DNA of 64,000 nucleotides from Armigeres subalbatus (GCF_024139115.2 NC_085141.1:171442994-171506993), one strand, 5' to 3'. Numbered from the stretch's first letter, positions 43,052 through 54,558 are shown. Notes: generated by a model not told the origin, from the letters alone. Made by a program: numbers and translations.

Positions 43052-43690
43052 CTCTAAACGTTTGATCCCTTCCATCAAACCTCCTGCAGTGCTACGATGC
43101 CGAATACACGGTCCTTGAGCACAACGATGAGTATGCGTGTGCTCCCGATAAAGTTGAGAGATTTGCAGTTCCACGAACCGAGTTTCCAATCGCTAGCCCC
43201 TTATTGTCGCAGTTGTTTTCGCCGATTGTTCCAGTTCGTACTCTCTTGTTGATTTTTCGTTGCGTGAGTTTTTTTTGAAGTCTGGCTTGCAGGGCCTTAC
43301 ACCAAACCCCCCAAAATTTCCAGTGGACCATGGTGCACAGTTTCACTTAGAGTCCCTCGCTGGCACTCGGACGATGATCAGCCGCCCCTTACATGGAGAA
43401 CAGACGCTGTTGTGAGCCGATCCTGACATGGAGAACAGACGCTCAATAAGATTTGCATCTCCGGATAGGAGCAAACCACCCCCTCCCTTCCCTGTCAGCA
43501 TGCGACCATAGTTCCCACTGGGGTTGGTTACCCGATGTTACCTAAGGTTGCTCGTATCCCGGCCAGCACCACGGGGATGTAGGGATAGGAGTTGCTGGGT
43601 AAGACGCTAAGGACCGCAAGATGGGGTCCATTTTATTCCTTCAGGTACGCGAAGTACCAATGGTACACTTTATCCAGCATTTGCCGTGTC
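43052..43690 (-). pseudogene. LINE-A copy 3: 5' leader and start of endonuclease
   Basis: From about 43191 the minus strand reads DWKLGSWNCKSLNFIGSTRI, then VFGIVALQEV (catalytic Glu region) and, in a shifted frame, GIKRLEVAT, before the 1.8 kb insertion. Upstream, 43690-43192, is a GC-richer leader containing GCGTCTGTTCTCCATGT twice and CTTCAAAAAAAACTCACGC just before the frame. The leader start at 43690 is approximate. Confidence 0.75.
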
Positions 43691-43810
43691 AGTGATTATA
43701 TTATTTAAATTTCATAAACTAATAATTTTTGTAAAACTGAACACATTTTTGAAGATTTTTAAAACGAATCACAAGCAGTGGCTGGTTTCGTACCCGCATT
43801 AATTTATTTA

Positions 43811-45346
43811 TTACCAGACTAAGGTCGGAGTGGTCTGTACAGTACACAAATGTCTTCTCCATTCAGCTCGGTCCATGGCAGCACGTCGCCAACCACACAG
43901 TCTGCGGAGGGTCCGCAAATCGTCCTCCACTTGATCGATGCACCTTGCCTGCTGTGCAGCTTGCCTTCTTGTTCCCGCGGATCGTTGTCGAGAACCATTT
44001 TCACCGGATTGTCCGACATTTTGGCTACGTACCTGACGCACCGCAGTCTTTCGATTTTCGCGGTGTGAACGATGGATGGTTCTCCCAACAGCTGATGCAA
44101 CTTGTGGTGTATTCGCCTTCTCTACGTACCGTCCACCATTTGCACCCCACCATAGATGGCACGCAGCACTTTCCTTCGAAAACTCCCGTTGCGCGTTGGT
44201 TCTTCACGAGCATCGTCCAGGTCTCGTGTCTGTAGAGAACTACCGGTCTAATAAGCGTTTTGTAGCGTTTTGCGGAGTCCAAAGTACGTAAGATTTCCTG
44301 CATTGATGCGTCTCCGAATTTCTTTGCTGGTATCGTTATCGAAGGTCACAAGTGAGCCCAAGTACACGAATCCTTCAACCACCTCGATTTCGTCACCACC
44401 AATACAAACTCGTGGTAGGTGACTTTCCGTGATGACTAGTCCAATCCGTTTAGCTTCGCTTTTTAGTCTGATGTAGGCTTCCTCCATCCTCTCAGAGCTA
44501 CGTGCCATAATATCAATGTCGTCGGCGAAACCAAATAACTGGACGGACTTCGTGAAAATCGTACCATTCGTGTCACTGCCCTTCGTACTACTCCCTCCAA
44601 AGCGATGTTGAATATAGCAGACACGAAAGACCATCACCTTGCAGTAACCCTCTGCGCGTTTCAAAGGGACTCGAGAATGCCCCTGAAAATCGAACTACGC
44701 ACATCACCCGATCCATCGTCGCCTTGATCAACCGTATTAGTTTATCCTGAAATCTGTTTTCGTGCATTAGCTGCCATAGCTGATCCCGATCGATTGTATC
44801 ATATGTGGTCGATAAACAGATGATATGTGGGCACAATTCGCGGCATTTCTGCAATACCTGACGTACGGCAAACACCTGATCTGCGGTAGAGCGTTCACCC
44901 ATAAATCCCGCCTGGTACTGCCCCACGAACTCTTTTGTGCACAGCCTTATGTGCCGACACCTTCCTAAAACAAATGGTGTTAGTCGGGAATTTGGGAGAG
45001 TACCTTGTAGGCGGCGTTCAGCAATGTGATTACGCGGTAGTTGCTACAATCCAGCTTATCGCCCTTTTGTAGATGGGACACACGACACTTTCCATCCACT
45101 CCTGCGGCAGAACCTCATCCTCCGAAATCTTGGTAGTGCAGCGCTCTAGCCAGTGCCTCACCTCCGTGTTCAAACAGCTCTCCTGGTAGTTGGTTATTTC
45201 CATACCTCCTCCGTTGTCTGCCACATCGCCATTCTTGCTCTTCGTGGTGCTGGTGCTTCTTCCAGGTGCTCTTCGTGATGCTGCCGCCACCTTTGGATCA
45301 CCCCACGCTCGTTTGTAAGAAGGTTCCCGTTTGTGCCCTTACACAT
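43811..45346 (-). pseudogene. LINE-B copy 2, RT and C-terminal region, 5' truncated
   Basis: Minus-strand frames: [88 protein letters not shown]-like sequence, VQLFGFADDIDIMARSSERM, LPRVCIGGDEIEVVEGFVYL, SLVTFDNDTSKEIRRRINAG, YRHETWTMLVKNQRATGVFE, QLLGEPSIVHTAKIERLRCV and DNDPREQEGK. Intact FADD, many frameshifts. It supplies the uninterrupted version of the region that the foldback at 16745-20422 splits in copy 1. The 3' end is near 43805. Confidence 0.88.
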
Positions 45347-45644
45347 ATATAAATTTGCGCAAAACCGTTGCGGTGAATGTGGGGTTTGGCGTAGGAGATA
45401 TTGTTGACACCCAGTTGCTACAAAATACTCATGTAGTCAAAATTCTGAGAATTTCCTTTGCCAACTCAATTCGTCTGATAACCACCTTAAATTGGAACGC
45501 AATAGTGGGGAAGAAATGAAATGATCAAGAACAACAACCTTATACATGTAGCAGAACTCGTTTGAAAAATATGAAAAAAGCTTTAATTTCACTTACAGGA
45601 GAAATATTTACAAAACAATTAAAAAAATGATCAATGTTCCCCCG

Positions 45645-45712
45645 GATTACGGTACCAAGTTGAAAAGCAGGCCAAGTTCCAGTTGGAATGTAGTGCCATA
45701 GAAGAAGAAGAA
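45645..45712 (+). repeat. 3' remnant of a tRNA-SINE
   Basis: GGCCAAGTTCCAGTTGGAAT, then GTAGTGCCATAGAAGAAGAA resembles the 3' end of the SINE at 47517-47802 (CCCAGTTTGGGGATGTAATG, CCAATAAGAAGAAG). The tRNA-like head is absent. Confidence 0.55.
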
Positions 45713-46120
45713 TACAATCATTGTATTGAAATCCTATAGTTTTGTATTATTGTAATACAGTACCTAACTGTATAAAAAGTTTATATTTAAAATTTTGCAG
45801 AATTGTATGTTCACGCAGATGTTTACTAGAAAACCGTAGAAAGCAGCATGATATTGTCGACAACTCGCAACGTGCTCGGAATAACCTATGGATGTTAACA
45901 GGAAATGCTCATGTCACATTAAATGGTCCTAAGGACATAAATGGGAGAACGGCATTGACGCATTTTTTCATTATCACTTCTCGAACACACATCCGCGGAG
46001 TTTCATCTGTGCGTAAATCAAATTACGGAAATGGAGTAATGGGATTGAAAAATCGTTCAAGTGAAAGTTCCTGGCACATGCGACACTTGTTAGAAGTGAC
46101 ACTGCACAGTGTATTGCAGC

Positions 46121-47245
46121 ATGGCTTCCCAAAAAGACGTTCCCTTGGCGGAAGCTCTGGATAAGGAGTTAGAAAACATCTTCCAATCAATAAGCAGTTT
46201 AGAATTATCGGAAGGCGAAATCTATCAGTTATTCGGTCCTTTGAGGTGGTATATTTTTCGGAACAGATTCCTGAAATCGGCAAAAGTGGTGGTAATGGTT
46301 ACGATTGCTGTATTAGCGGTATACTATATATCGTTTTTAAACTGGAACGCTTCTGCTGTTGGTAGGCTGGTGATGATCCAGTTATTACCGTACTGGAATT
46401 GGAGACCGCTGTATAAGGAACACTGTTTGATTAAGAACTTTCCGGTAAATGTACAGAAGCAAAGCATGTCTCGGGTTTCATATTCATTCTCTATTGACGA
46501 ATGCGCGGTGTGCGAAAACATTGGTAAGAATTCCATCGAATGTGATATTTGAGAAAGAAAAGATTTGAATTCATTTAAATGGTTTATTGTAGATTCAATA
46601 TCAAAGCTTGAAGCAATTACCTTCGACTATCTAAACGAGCAGCATTTGTTGAGAAGTTTACCAGCTGTTATCACGGATTCACATCATCAGTGGAAAAATG
46701 CAAGCTACAAGAATTTAACTAGTTTTGTGGAGCGAATTGAACCATTACTATTAGCTAGGCCGTGCAATGTACAAACAAATTTAATATTCGACGTGAATTC
46801 ACCTAAAAAATATGAAAACACCATGACCGATCTCTATGATATGTTGCTGAACGTCCGTGGAAACGACTCGTGGTTCCTGCATTTTCGAAACTGTGAACTG
46901 AACACCGTTAAACAAACGCGATTGCTGATTGGAAAACCTTACTTCTATCCAGCCCATCTGGAGATGCCGTACACAACGTGGATTTTGATGTCGAACAATT
47001 ATCGGAAGGCATCACCGAAGACGTTGAACTTGGATGGGCTTACGATAGTTATGCAGGTTACAGGAGTAATCGGTATCACCTTGCAGGCGAAAGAACCATG
47101 CGATCGGACTTGTGGTTCGCTGACAGCGGATATACGCGAGGGAGAGTCGTTGATTTTCTCCACAAAACTCTGGACGATGAAATATTTGCCAGCATACTCA
47201 AATGAAACATCTATAAGCTTCGTGACGGAGACGTATCAAAGTTGA
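46121..47245 (+). CDS. type II membrane protein with degenerate JmjC/cupin-like domain, 2 exons
   Basis: Exons 46121-46523 and 46593-47245 (intron 69 bp, GTAAGA...TTGTAG), 1056 nt, 351 residues plus TGA. The N terminus is short and soluble (MASQKDVPLAEALDKELENI...); basic RNRFLKSAK precedes one membrane segment at about residues 54-73 (AKVVVMVTIAVLAVYYISFL), so the C-terminal ~275 residues should be lumenal. This fits sequons NAS, NLT, NDS and NETS and the paired CAVC. The order (PAVITDSHHQWKN, then DVNSP, IGKPYFYPAHL, and the terminal REGESLIFSTKLW...SISFVTETYQS) recalls cupin_8/JmjC proteins, but no HxD iron motif is seen, so catalysis is doubtful. I do not recognise a named orthologue. A GTG-started extension upstream is spurious; ATG 46121 follows CAGC. 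An AATAAA lies at 47282. Confidence 0.85.
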
Positions 47246-47281
47246 ATACATGCATAATAATTGTAGCATATGTAAAATCTG

Positions 47282-47287
47282 AATAAA
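47282..47287 (+). terminator. polyadenylation signal of the membrane protein gene
   Basis: AATAAA 37 nt after the TGA. Spacing fits a very short 3' UTR. Confidence 0.65.
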
Positions 47288-47516
47288 TGTAGTTGGTCAT
47301 TAAATCGGAATTAATCTTATTTTTCATATTTTTTTACTGAATTTGGAAAAAATGTGAGCTTGCTCTCTACACTCAGAATAATTAGTACGTAATACATGGT
47401 TGTGCACTAGTAAGCTGTAAACAGCTAACTACGCACAAGTGATTCTTTCGTTCGGCTTTTGCATCATTTTGCGCAAATGAAGTGAAATAAGTATATGTGC
47501 GGGCTACGGGTATATG

Positions 47517-47802
47517 TGGGGCCCTCCTTGGCCGTGCGGTAGGACGCGCGGCTACAAAGCAAAACCACGCTGAGGGTGGCTGGGTTCGATTCCCGGTGCC
47601 GGTCTAGGCAATTTTCGGATTGAAAATTGTCTCGCTTCCCTGGGCATAAAAGTATCATCGTGTTAGCCTCATGATATACGAATGCAAAAATGGTAACTTG
47701 GCTTAGAAATCTCGCAGTTAATAACACTAAGCTGCGAAGCGACTCTGTCCCAGTTTGGGGATGTAATGCCAATAAGAAGAAGAAGAAGAAGAAGAAGAAG
47801 AT
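47517..47802 (+). mobile_element. tRNA-derived SINE, nearly complete
   Basis: Head with A box-like CGTGCGGTAGGACGCG and B box GGTTCGATTCCC, then a body (TTTTCGGATTGAAAATTGTC, CATGATATACGAATGCAAAA, AATCTCGCAGTTAATAACAC) and an AAG-repeat tail from 47777. The same body is found at 58005-58195. It resembles mosquito tRNA-SINEs; the family name is not assigned. The 126-codon minus ORF over it is spurious. Confidence 0.88.
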
Positions 47803-47864
47803 ATGTGCGGCTAAACATATTGGACTAATTTGTATTAAATGCATTCTGGGTTAGGGGATGCTTA

Positions 47865-48422
47865 CCCGATCAGCAATGCATAACAAAATTATAACAAGGG
47901 GAGATATTTATTTCAGAAAAATATTGTTACAAAATGTGTTATAAATTTGGCTGGTTAGTTGTTAAAATAACAAAAAATATATCAAAAATTCCTCTAGCCG
48001 TAACACAATTTAATCAGAGGTTGATACCTTCATATCAATATTATAACAAACGTTGACATAAATATCCTGTAAAAATTCTACCTTCAATGTAACTGCCTAC
48101 ATCACGTATGAAAATGTGGTACTCTTCAACGACGGATTTCCATCCATAATGTTGGCAATTAACTTTGTACTAGCTGTTAATATCGAACATAGATTTAAGT
48201 TATACTAAAGGTAATTATGTCCGCTTTTTCCAATATCTACAAAAAATGTAGGCAATTATTTTTTGTAAAAATATATATAACTAAGGTTGTATTAATTTTG
48301 ATATGAAATAAACCTGGTCGAAGACCCATTTTTATCGAATTATCTAAATATAACACACGTTGTTTTGAAGAACAACCATTGATAGAATTGAGTTATAATT
48401 TTGTTATGCATTGCTGATCGGG
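47865..48422. mobile_element. 558-bp MITE with CCCGATCAGC ends and TA duplication
   Basis: CCCGATCAGCAATGCATAAC and its inverse GTTATGCATTGCTGATCGGG are the termini, extending through AAAATTATAAC. TA flanks both sides (47863-47864, 48423-48424). The interior is AT-rich and repeats ATAACAAA-type words. Non-coding. Confidence 0.87.
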
Positions 48423-48424
48423 TA

Positions 48425-48853
48425 TGTGCTTATTTTTTCCGATGAATATATGTGGATTATCTTCAGTGTCAGAAGTTTTTTTAGCTGACAACTATTCTAT
48501 ACTATTTGGATTTTATATTTTTTTTATAGTTTTATCAAGGCATTGTATAATATTTAGGATTTTGAGAAAGTTTTATGGTGCACCGTGGGTAATAGAAAGG
48601 ATCTTGAAAATGCCATCATAAAACTTCCTCAAAGCTATATGGTTTCTAATTGGGAAAAAGCTCTTGTTGAACAATGTTCCATAAAATTAAAAAAAGGTAG
48701 AAAAAAAAAAAACAAAATTAAAACTAGATATCGATCTGAGACAATTTTCCTCAAAATACTTTTTCTGCTCTAATTAAGAGTCAGAAACCAATCTCCCAAC
48801 TACTGGGTATAACACACAGTCATATTCATTCAGTTTCTGTCAGATGGTTCTGC
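48425..48853. other. no gene recognised
   Basis: AT-rich. A weak hairpin pairs AAGTTTTATGGTG (48569) with CATCATAAAACTT (48615). Nothing else seen. Confidence 0.4.
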
Positions 48854-49112
48854 TTAAGGTGACACGGGAAGCACTAACAATCATCAAATCTTCATCATTG
48901 AATGCTTAACTTTTTTTCTACAACAAATATGATTTTGAAAAAGTATCACCGGCGCGTGTTTACTCGTAATCTACATGCTGATACATTTACAGTTACATCA
49001 AACAACTAAAAACCGAAATACGCCGCTCCAAAGTTGCGAGGTGATAATGCTAGAAAGAGACGAAAGATAGGAAAAATAACACGCTGTTTAGTGCCTTCCC
49101 GAATCACCTTAA
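48854..49112. mobile_element. MITE family M1, full copy
   Basis: 259 bp from TTAAGGTGACACGGGAAGCA to CCTTCCCGAATCACCTTAA. Terminal inverted repeats of about 23 bp with three mismatches. TTAA is part of each end, so a TTAA-targeting insertion is possible. Same interior as copies at 1.2, 55.1-55.5 and 58.3 kb. Confidence 0.87.
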
Positions 49113-49371
49113 AGGCATTCTGTAGTACGTTTTGAAAAAAAGGTGTGAAAAAATACTAGCAAGTTATTTTTTTTATAGAATAGATTAAATTCCAAAACTT
49201 TTGGATGCGAACCAACGCTGCAATTCGTTTAACTTTTAGTTCAAATTTGAAGCGCGTGAATTATATCCTACTTTGTCACAAACAATAATCGACAAAGTGA
49301 TCGTGGCATGTAAAACTACACGATTAAAGTGCAATGCCATTTTCATTCTCCAATGCATCCATCATAAATTT

Positions 49372-50545
49372 CATTGATATGGAGATACCGAAAAAAAATC
49401 ACAGACTAGAGTGCGCAAATTACAGAGGGATCACTCTTCTGAACTTGGCGTACAAAATCCTGCCGCGTATCCTGTTTAACAGACTGAGACCGCTTGAGAG
49501 GTCCTTCGTCGGCGAATACCAGGCAGGTTTTCGTCAACGACGTTTTTCGGCCGATCAACGACGGATCAGATGTTTAGCCTGCGGATGATCCTTGATAAAT
49601 TCCGGGAGTACAACTTGCAGACTCACCATCTATTCATTGATTTCAAACCAGCGTACGATTCACTGAAAAGAAATGAGTTGTGGTCCGAACATGGTTTTCC
49701 GGCGAAACTGATTCGACTGATACGAGCAACGCAAGATTGCTCGAAATCAAGTATTCGGATTGCAGACGAAGTGTCAACCTCGTTTGTGACCTTAGACGGA
49801 TTGAAGCAGGGTGATGCACTTTCGAATTTATTGTTCCACATTGCACTCGAAGGCATTATTATGAAATCTGGCGTGCAGAGGAACGGCACTATCATCCCAT
49901 GGTCGCATATGTTCCTTGGATTTGCGGACGACATCGACCTTATTGGAATCGATCGCAGGGCAGTAGTGGAGTCTTTTGTCTCACTGAAGAGGAAGGCGGC
50001 GAGGATAAGCTTAACCATTAACTCCACCAATACAAAGTACATGGGGGCAGGTACAGATAGGGGAAGACCCAGTGGTGTTGGTGCTGAGGTACTGCTTGAT
50101 GGGGAAGTGTTTGAAGTTGTTGAAGAATTTGTTTGCCTTGGCACTCTTGTAAGAAGCGACAACAACGTTCCCGTGAAGTGAAAAGACGTATTACTGCCGA
50201 ATAGGGCCTTCTACGGATTATGAAACCAGGTTAGGTCCCGCAACATGCAGACGAAAACGAAATTTGCCCTTATGTATACTCTGATTCTACCAGTGGCCCT
50301 TTATTAACATGAAGCATGGACATTAAAAGAGGCCGACCGGAGAGCTTTCGGGGTTTTCGAGCGAAAAGTGCTGCGTACAGTACTTAGAGGAGAACTAGAG
50401 AGTGGTGTGTGGCGCAGACGCATGAATCATGAGCTGTATCAAGTATACAAAAAAGAAAATATTGTGAATCGTATAAAATACGACTGACTTCAGTGGGCTG
50501 GTCACTTAGTGCGAATATCGGGAGAAAGAAGATTATTGAGCTCTA
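49372..50545 (+). pseudogene. LINE-C reverse transcriptase, truncated
   Basis: Reads IPKKNHRLECANYRGITLLN, FVGEYQAGFRQRRFSADQ, then (frame change) LRMILDKFREYNLQTHHLFI, DFKPAYDSLKRNELW, LDGLKQGDALSNLLFHIALE, MFLGFADDIDLIGIDRRAVV with intact FADD, TINSTNTKYMGAGTDRGRPS, VVEEFVCLGTLVRSDNNV, and after stops WTLKEADRRAFGVFERKVLR and SGVWRRRMNHELYQVYKKEN, WAGHLVRISGE. Clearly a third, more distant family of the same non-LTR group (APYDS in place of A/S-YDSIDR). 203 codons remain open (49570-50181). No endonuclease part here. Confidence 0.87.
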
Positions 50546-50728
50546 CAATACGCCAGTTATAGGTGTATCGACGCTGTAGCCAACCAGGAATCCAGGTAGG
50601 TATGGGATACTGTTCAATTTGGTTGAAACTTAAATCAGAAAGCCTCTCTGGAACGGGCATCTTGCGTTTAATAAATAGTTTTATGTCCGCCTTGGTGAAA
50701 GATTGTAGAACTGTTGATTGTATATGTA
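50502..50728 (-). pseudogene. unassigned coding-like remnant
   Basis: The minus frame is open for about 75 codons and reads FTKADIKLFIKRKMPVPERL, SDLSFNQIEQYPIPTWIPGW, LQRRYTYNWRIVELNNLLS. Composition looks protein-like rather than random, but I know no family. It overlaps the end of LINE-C and is cut by the MITE at 50729-50946; beyond that MITE the frame continues with one stop. Possibly another TE protein. Confidence 0.3.
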
Positions 50729-50946
50729 AGGGGCCCCACACACGCTCCGACGTGTTATACAACTTTGGCTCCGCCTCCAGGAAATTTGGTTAAGTCGGAG
50801 TGAAGTCGGACCGTCTGTGGGCAAGTTGTATGACTGTTTGATAGTACAACTTGCCCACAGACGGTCGGACTTCACTCCGACCTAACCAAATTACCTGGGG
50901 GCGGAGTCAAAGTTGTACAACATGTCGGAGCGTGTATGGGGCCCCT
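50729..50946. mobile_element. 218-bp MITE with AGGGGCCCC ends
   Basis: AGGGGCCCCACACACGCTCC pairs with its near inverse ending GTGTATGGGGCCCCT; the arms continue through TACAACTTTG, GGTCGGACTTCACTCCGAC and CTTGCCCACAGACGGTC-type sequence to a loop at 50830-50845. Non-coding. Confidence 0.9.
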
Positions 50947-50949
50947 AAT

Positions 50950-51752
50950 GTTCAAGCACAAGTCTTTAAGTGTGCTTCTAGTGCATTATATTTTTTTTTA
51001 CTTGGAAAATGATGACTTTTGTCTTTCTCGGGTTTTCCTTTGAAGGTTTTTGACGTGTACTTCGTCTAAGGGGAAAATACGTTTACGAAAAAAAGGTCAG
51101 ATTTTGTAAGAGAAAAATACCATTATTCCACGGAATTTTTGTTTTCAAGGTTTTCATTTCGATCGCTCGGAATCTATCCAGCAATGATTACAAAGAAAAG
51201 TCGAAGTCCTGAGTAAATCATGTCCTTGAAAAAAATCTGATAACTGTTTTAAATGGTACTTAAGATTTGGTGAATAGTTTCGATTTACGAGCTCTAGACC
51301 ATTTTTTTTTCGGGTGTACCACTGCGACCAATTATTAGATCTATTGTAGCGTTACCCATATGCTTAGTGTTTAAGTGCATGTCGAATTACTCCAGTGCTA
51401 TTGAGAAGCAATGCAGTATCGGTTTCGATACAGTTGTTGTTTTGTTTTCTCAAGACCACAATGACAAGGTCCCGCTATTTAGACCCTTCATAGAGAGCAA
51501 TCCCATTGAAGGCGCGCCCTTCAAATCAATCATTTCTTGAGAAAACAGAACCGTAATACTGTTTTTGGCCATGCATCGGAGCCCTAGCCACATCCTTGTC
51601 TTGCTTCTAGAATATCACCAGTGAAACTCTTAAAACCCGGGATTTAGCTCTGTCTACAAGACCATTTCAAGCAAGAGAATTTGTTCAGTAATAAGAACTT
51701 CCATGTGTTCCTCTCACTACCATTGTTCAACAGTTCAAGAAGAGTTAGTACG
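50950..51752. other. no gene recognised
   Basis: Contains the GTACTTCGTCTAAGGGG trace near 51055 noted for the start of the window. No ORF or paired repeat of note. Confidence 0.4.
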
Positions 51753-51902
51753 TATTTAAACCCCTAACTCGATTTTTCCAGCAGTCAGTTCAGCCTAGGA
51801 CCGGGTACCGAGGTTTTTTAACTAATTGCTTGAAAAGTTGTTTCCGCTGCATACAGTTTAGCCTCAAACAAGGGGAATTCGAGTCTTTCAACTGTCTGCA
51901 AG
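51753..51902 (+). promoter_or_regulatory. candidate core promoter and first non-coding exon
   Basis: TATTTAAA at 51753-51760 lies 34 nt before an arthropod-type initiator TCAGTT (51785-51790, A+1 at 51787). About 115 nt on, CTGCAAG precedes a possible donor GTAACATT at 51903. This is the usual layout of an insect TATA promoter with a short leader exon. No coding exon that could belong to it is recognised downstream within the window. Speculative. Confidence 0.3.
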
Positions 51903-52499
51903 GTAACATTAATTATGTTTTATTTCTGAGACTGCTGTTGGTAGCGACGACTAAATACGATGAATCCTTAATTACCACAACTTATTGCCCTAGCTAGAAA
52001 AATGGATTAGGCTAGGGCTCTGTTTGGTAGATCTTACACCGCAACACACTACGTCAAAGTGATCTATCGTGTTACGGGAAAGCTCTAAACTATATACCTC
52101 AATTGATTTACCATTTCTCAATTATGCACTATAAATCTAAATGTTTGATTACCATCTGGTTTTTCGGGTTTTTCTTTGAATTATTTAGTTAGGATATTTT
52201 CAAAGATGTTGGTAATGGAAGACATACGATCAAAAATACGAGCGAAAAAATCGCGTAAACAGATGTCTGTATACATTAGACGCTATAAAGCAACACTCCT
52301 TGGCATGTCGATGACGATGTAGGTATTATCAGTCTACTAGTTGCATGGATGAACCTGATAAATAGAAGAGGTCATGTTATAATTTCGTTAAATATTACCA
52401 TTGAGTTTTATCCCATTTAATTCCTGTACTTGATACAGCAGTTTACAGAAGAACAATAAGCACACCTCATCAAGCGGTTATGATACGCGACTCCACAGG
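51903..52499. other. no gene recognised
   Basis: AT-rich, no coding or repeat signature. Confidence 0.35.
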
Positions 52500-52740
52500 A
52501 AACGGACGTGGAACAGATCATTGTGGATATGAAGACAACAATTGCAAGAAACATTGAACTACTGCACCAGAATTGTGCGAGAAACATCGAAGGAGGGCAG
52601 CGTGGGGCATCAAAACGCGTCGAGAGGGGAACTGGGAAGGAGTTGAAGGAGCAACCGGTATTCTACATGAAAGCTGACAAAGGATGTTGATATGAATATT
52701 GATCAACGCAAAGAAGAAGAAAAGATCGAGCTGATTTAGT
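52500..52740 (+). pseudogene. possible Penelope-like element fragment
   Basis: The plus frame reads EQIIVDMKTTIARNIELLHQ, ARNIEGGQRGASK, then ELKEQPVFYMKADKGC before a stop. PV(F/Y)YxKADKG is a signature found near the start of the RT of Penelope-like elements. Only that motif supports the call. The 165-codon antisense ORF is a shadow. Confidence 0.4.
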
Positions 52741-52952
52741 TCAAGTAAGAATATTTTGAAAAAGAAGAAGGATCCATTGGTGGCGTTCGGACGAGTCCTA
52801 CGATTCGCGCACTGTCGAAGACGAGCAACAACTAAAAGTGATGAGATCGAGAAGACAGAATCGAGGCACCTGAGAATAAGAATAAAAGGGAATAGCGTTG
52901 TGCATCCGAAAGTGATGAAAGAACAGTAGTTGATGTAGAAGAAACAGTAGTA

Positions 52953-53147
52953 GGGACACGGCAGGTATTTCCGTCCATCGTCGTAGGGGCTAAAACCATC
53001 AAAAGCAACGTACATTTGCTAGAACTCCACTATAGCAGAACGTTTATCCTGAGCCTACGAATTGGTACGTATGAGTTTTACAAAAAAGCGTCTCTTTTAT
53101 TGGTTTTCGAGACTATGACGAACAGACGAAAATACCTGCCGTGTCCC
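52953..53147. mobile_element. 195-bp MITE with GGGACACGGCAGG ends and TA duplication
   Basis: GGGACACGGCAGGTATTT at the left and AAATACCTGCCGTGTCCC at the right, with TA on both sides (52951-52952, 53148-53149). Inner arms pair imperfectly around CGTC/GACG. Confidence 0.8.
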
Positions 53148-53149
53148 TA

Positions 53150-53468
53150 TAACAGTAGATGTTGTAGTATTCGAGGGCCATATAAAGAATAAGAAATATC
53201 GAAGCGTCCGTCTTTGCCGTACATCCTGTATTGGGATGGCTCGGGTAGTGATTGTGAATCACTCTACCAAGATTGTCTTTGGCTTTTGATAATCCTATAG
53301 GTTACCAGTAAAAGCTGGTGTCCCCATTGTATAAAACATTTTTACTTCTGACTTACCTGATTAATCATCGGGGTGTTTGCAGATGACACTGGCCTTTCCG
53401 TCAAAGTGCTCTGTAAATATTGACAAGTTGCTGCCAAAACCAGATACCTAAAAGGGCACTTCAGAGGA
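53150..53468. other. no gene recognised
   Basis: Holds a small stem GATTGTGAATCACTC-type sequence near 53250 but no tRNA fold. Nothing supportable. Confidence 0.35.
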
Positions 53469-54558
53469 TACACGGAAACAAATCCCTTACTGCTTTCATG
53501 ATTTGAAAATCATGAATTCATGATCCTTCTTATTTCATGAAATCATTATTATGACTCTGCAGCCTTTGCAGCAGACAACTGCAGCCATGACTTTGAATCA
53601 TGATTGCGACAAGCGTTACGTGTATCTGTCAGATCATGATTATAAGAATGGTTTTCTTAAAAGTTGATTGGTAAGTAATACAACTAGTTTTTAATTGTTT
53701 AAGAATGCTAATGTTTCAGTTGCCAACATTAAGCTTGCTATTGCAGAGGAAAACGGTCGGTTGTTGTCGTTTGCGTCGAACCCGCAGACCCGCAATTCGT
53801 GATTCAAGTTGTCGGTGGGTGAAAAATAAATAATTTGGAATGGCGAACTAGATTCCATCTATCTCGAAGAATCTTGTTTTTATCTACAATGATCGACACT
53901 AAGTTGTACGCGCTACTAAAATTGTCAGGAGTGTCAACACTGGAAAACGCATATTTTCCATGCTATCTCTGCATAATGCGAATTTGGTGGGTATCATTTC
54001 ATTTTTCATCTACTTAAAAGCATTTAGAGCAAGAAAGCTTAAACAACAGCAAAAAATGGTTGGAAAATACTAACACTAGCTGTTTAATCTTGCGATACGC
54101 GTTGAAAGAAAAAATTCCCCTGTTTATGTTTGAACTGGGAACATTAAAAATACTTTGAATCATTGATGGGTCGAGCCTCGGAAGCTTCCATTTCAATTCA
54201 TAAATGCACATCAAATTACTCATGAGTCATGATATCATGAATTGAATAATTGGTGACAGATTGATCCCACCTACAAAATAAAAAAGCTCCCATAGATTCA
54301 TGATTTCAGGTTAGAAGACTCATGATTTCAGGTTTGATGACTCATGATTTCAGGTTTGATGACTCATGATTCCATGAGCTAAAAAACGTCGGTAGTACAA
54401 ATCGTAACGCATCAACGCGTTATGGTTGCACAAATCATAAAACGAATCATGAATTCATGATCCAAAATCATGGTGTATTTTCATAACATGAAAATGTACT
54501 ATAATCATGAAATCATGAGTCAGTTTATCATTTTCCGGAATGGATTTTTACCCGTGTA
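53469..54558. mobile_element. 1.09 kb element rich in TCATGATT motifs
   Basis: Termini TACACGGAAACAAATCC and its near inverse GGATTTTTACCCGTGTA. TCATGATT, ATCATGA or AATCATG recurs more than 20 times, concentrated within 150 bp of the left end and 350 bp of the right end; the middle (53650-54190) is unique AT-rich DNA. Subterminal repeat arrangement suggests transposase-binding sites; no transposase visible. Confidence 0.7.

Noticed and set aside
42806..43189. 127-codon minus ORF spanning the LINE-A/insert junction
   Set aside because: Its N-terminal third is LINE-A endonuclease in a shifted frame and the rest is insert DNA; the continuity across the junction is accidental.
45742..46164. 140-codon plus-strand ORF upstream of the membrane protein
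   Set aside because: No signature, and its end overlaps the real start at 46121 in another frame.
52518..53015. 165-codon minus-strand ORF
   Set aside because: Poly-Phe/Leu runs result from antisense GAA/AAG-rich sequence, and it overlaps the Penelope-like fragment and a MITE.
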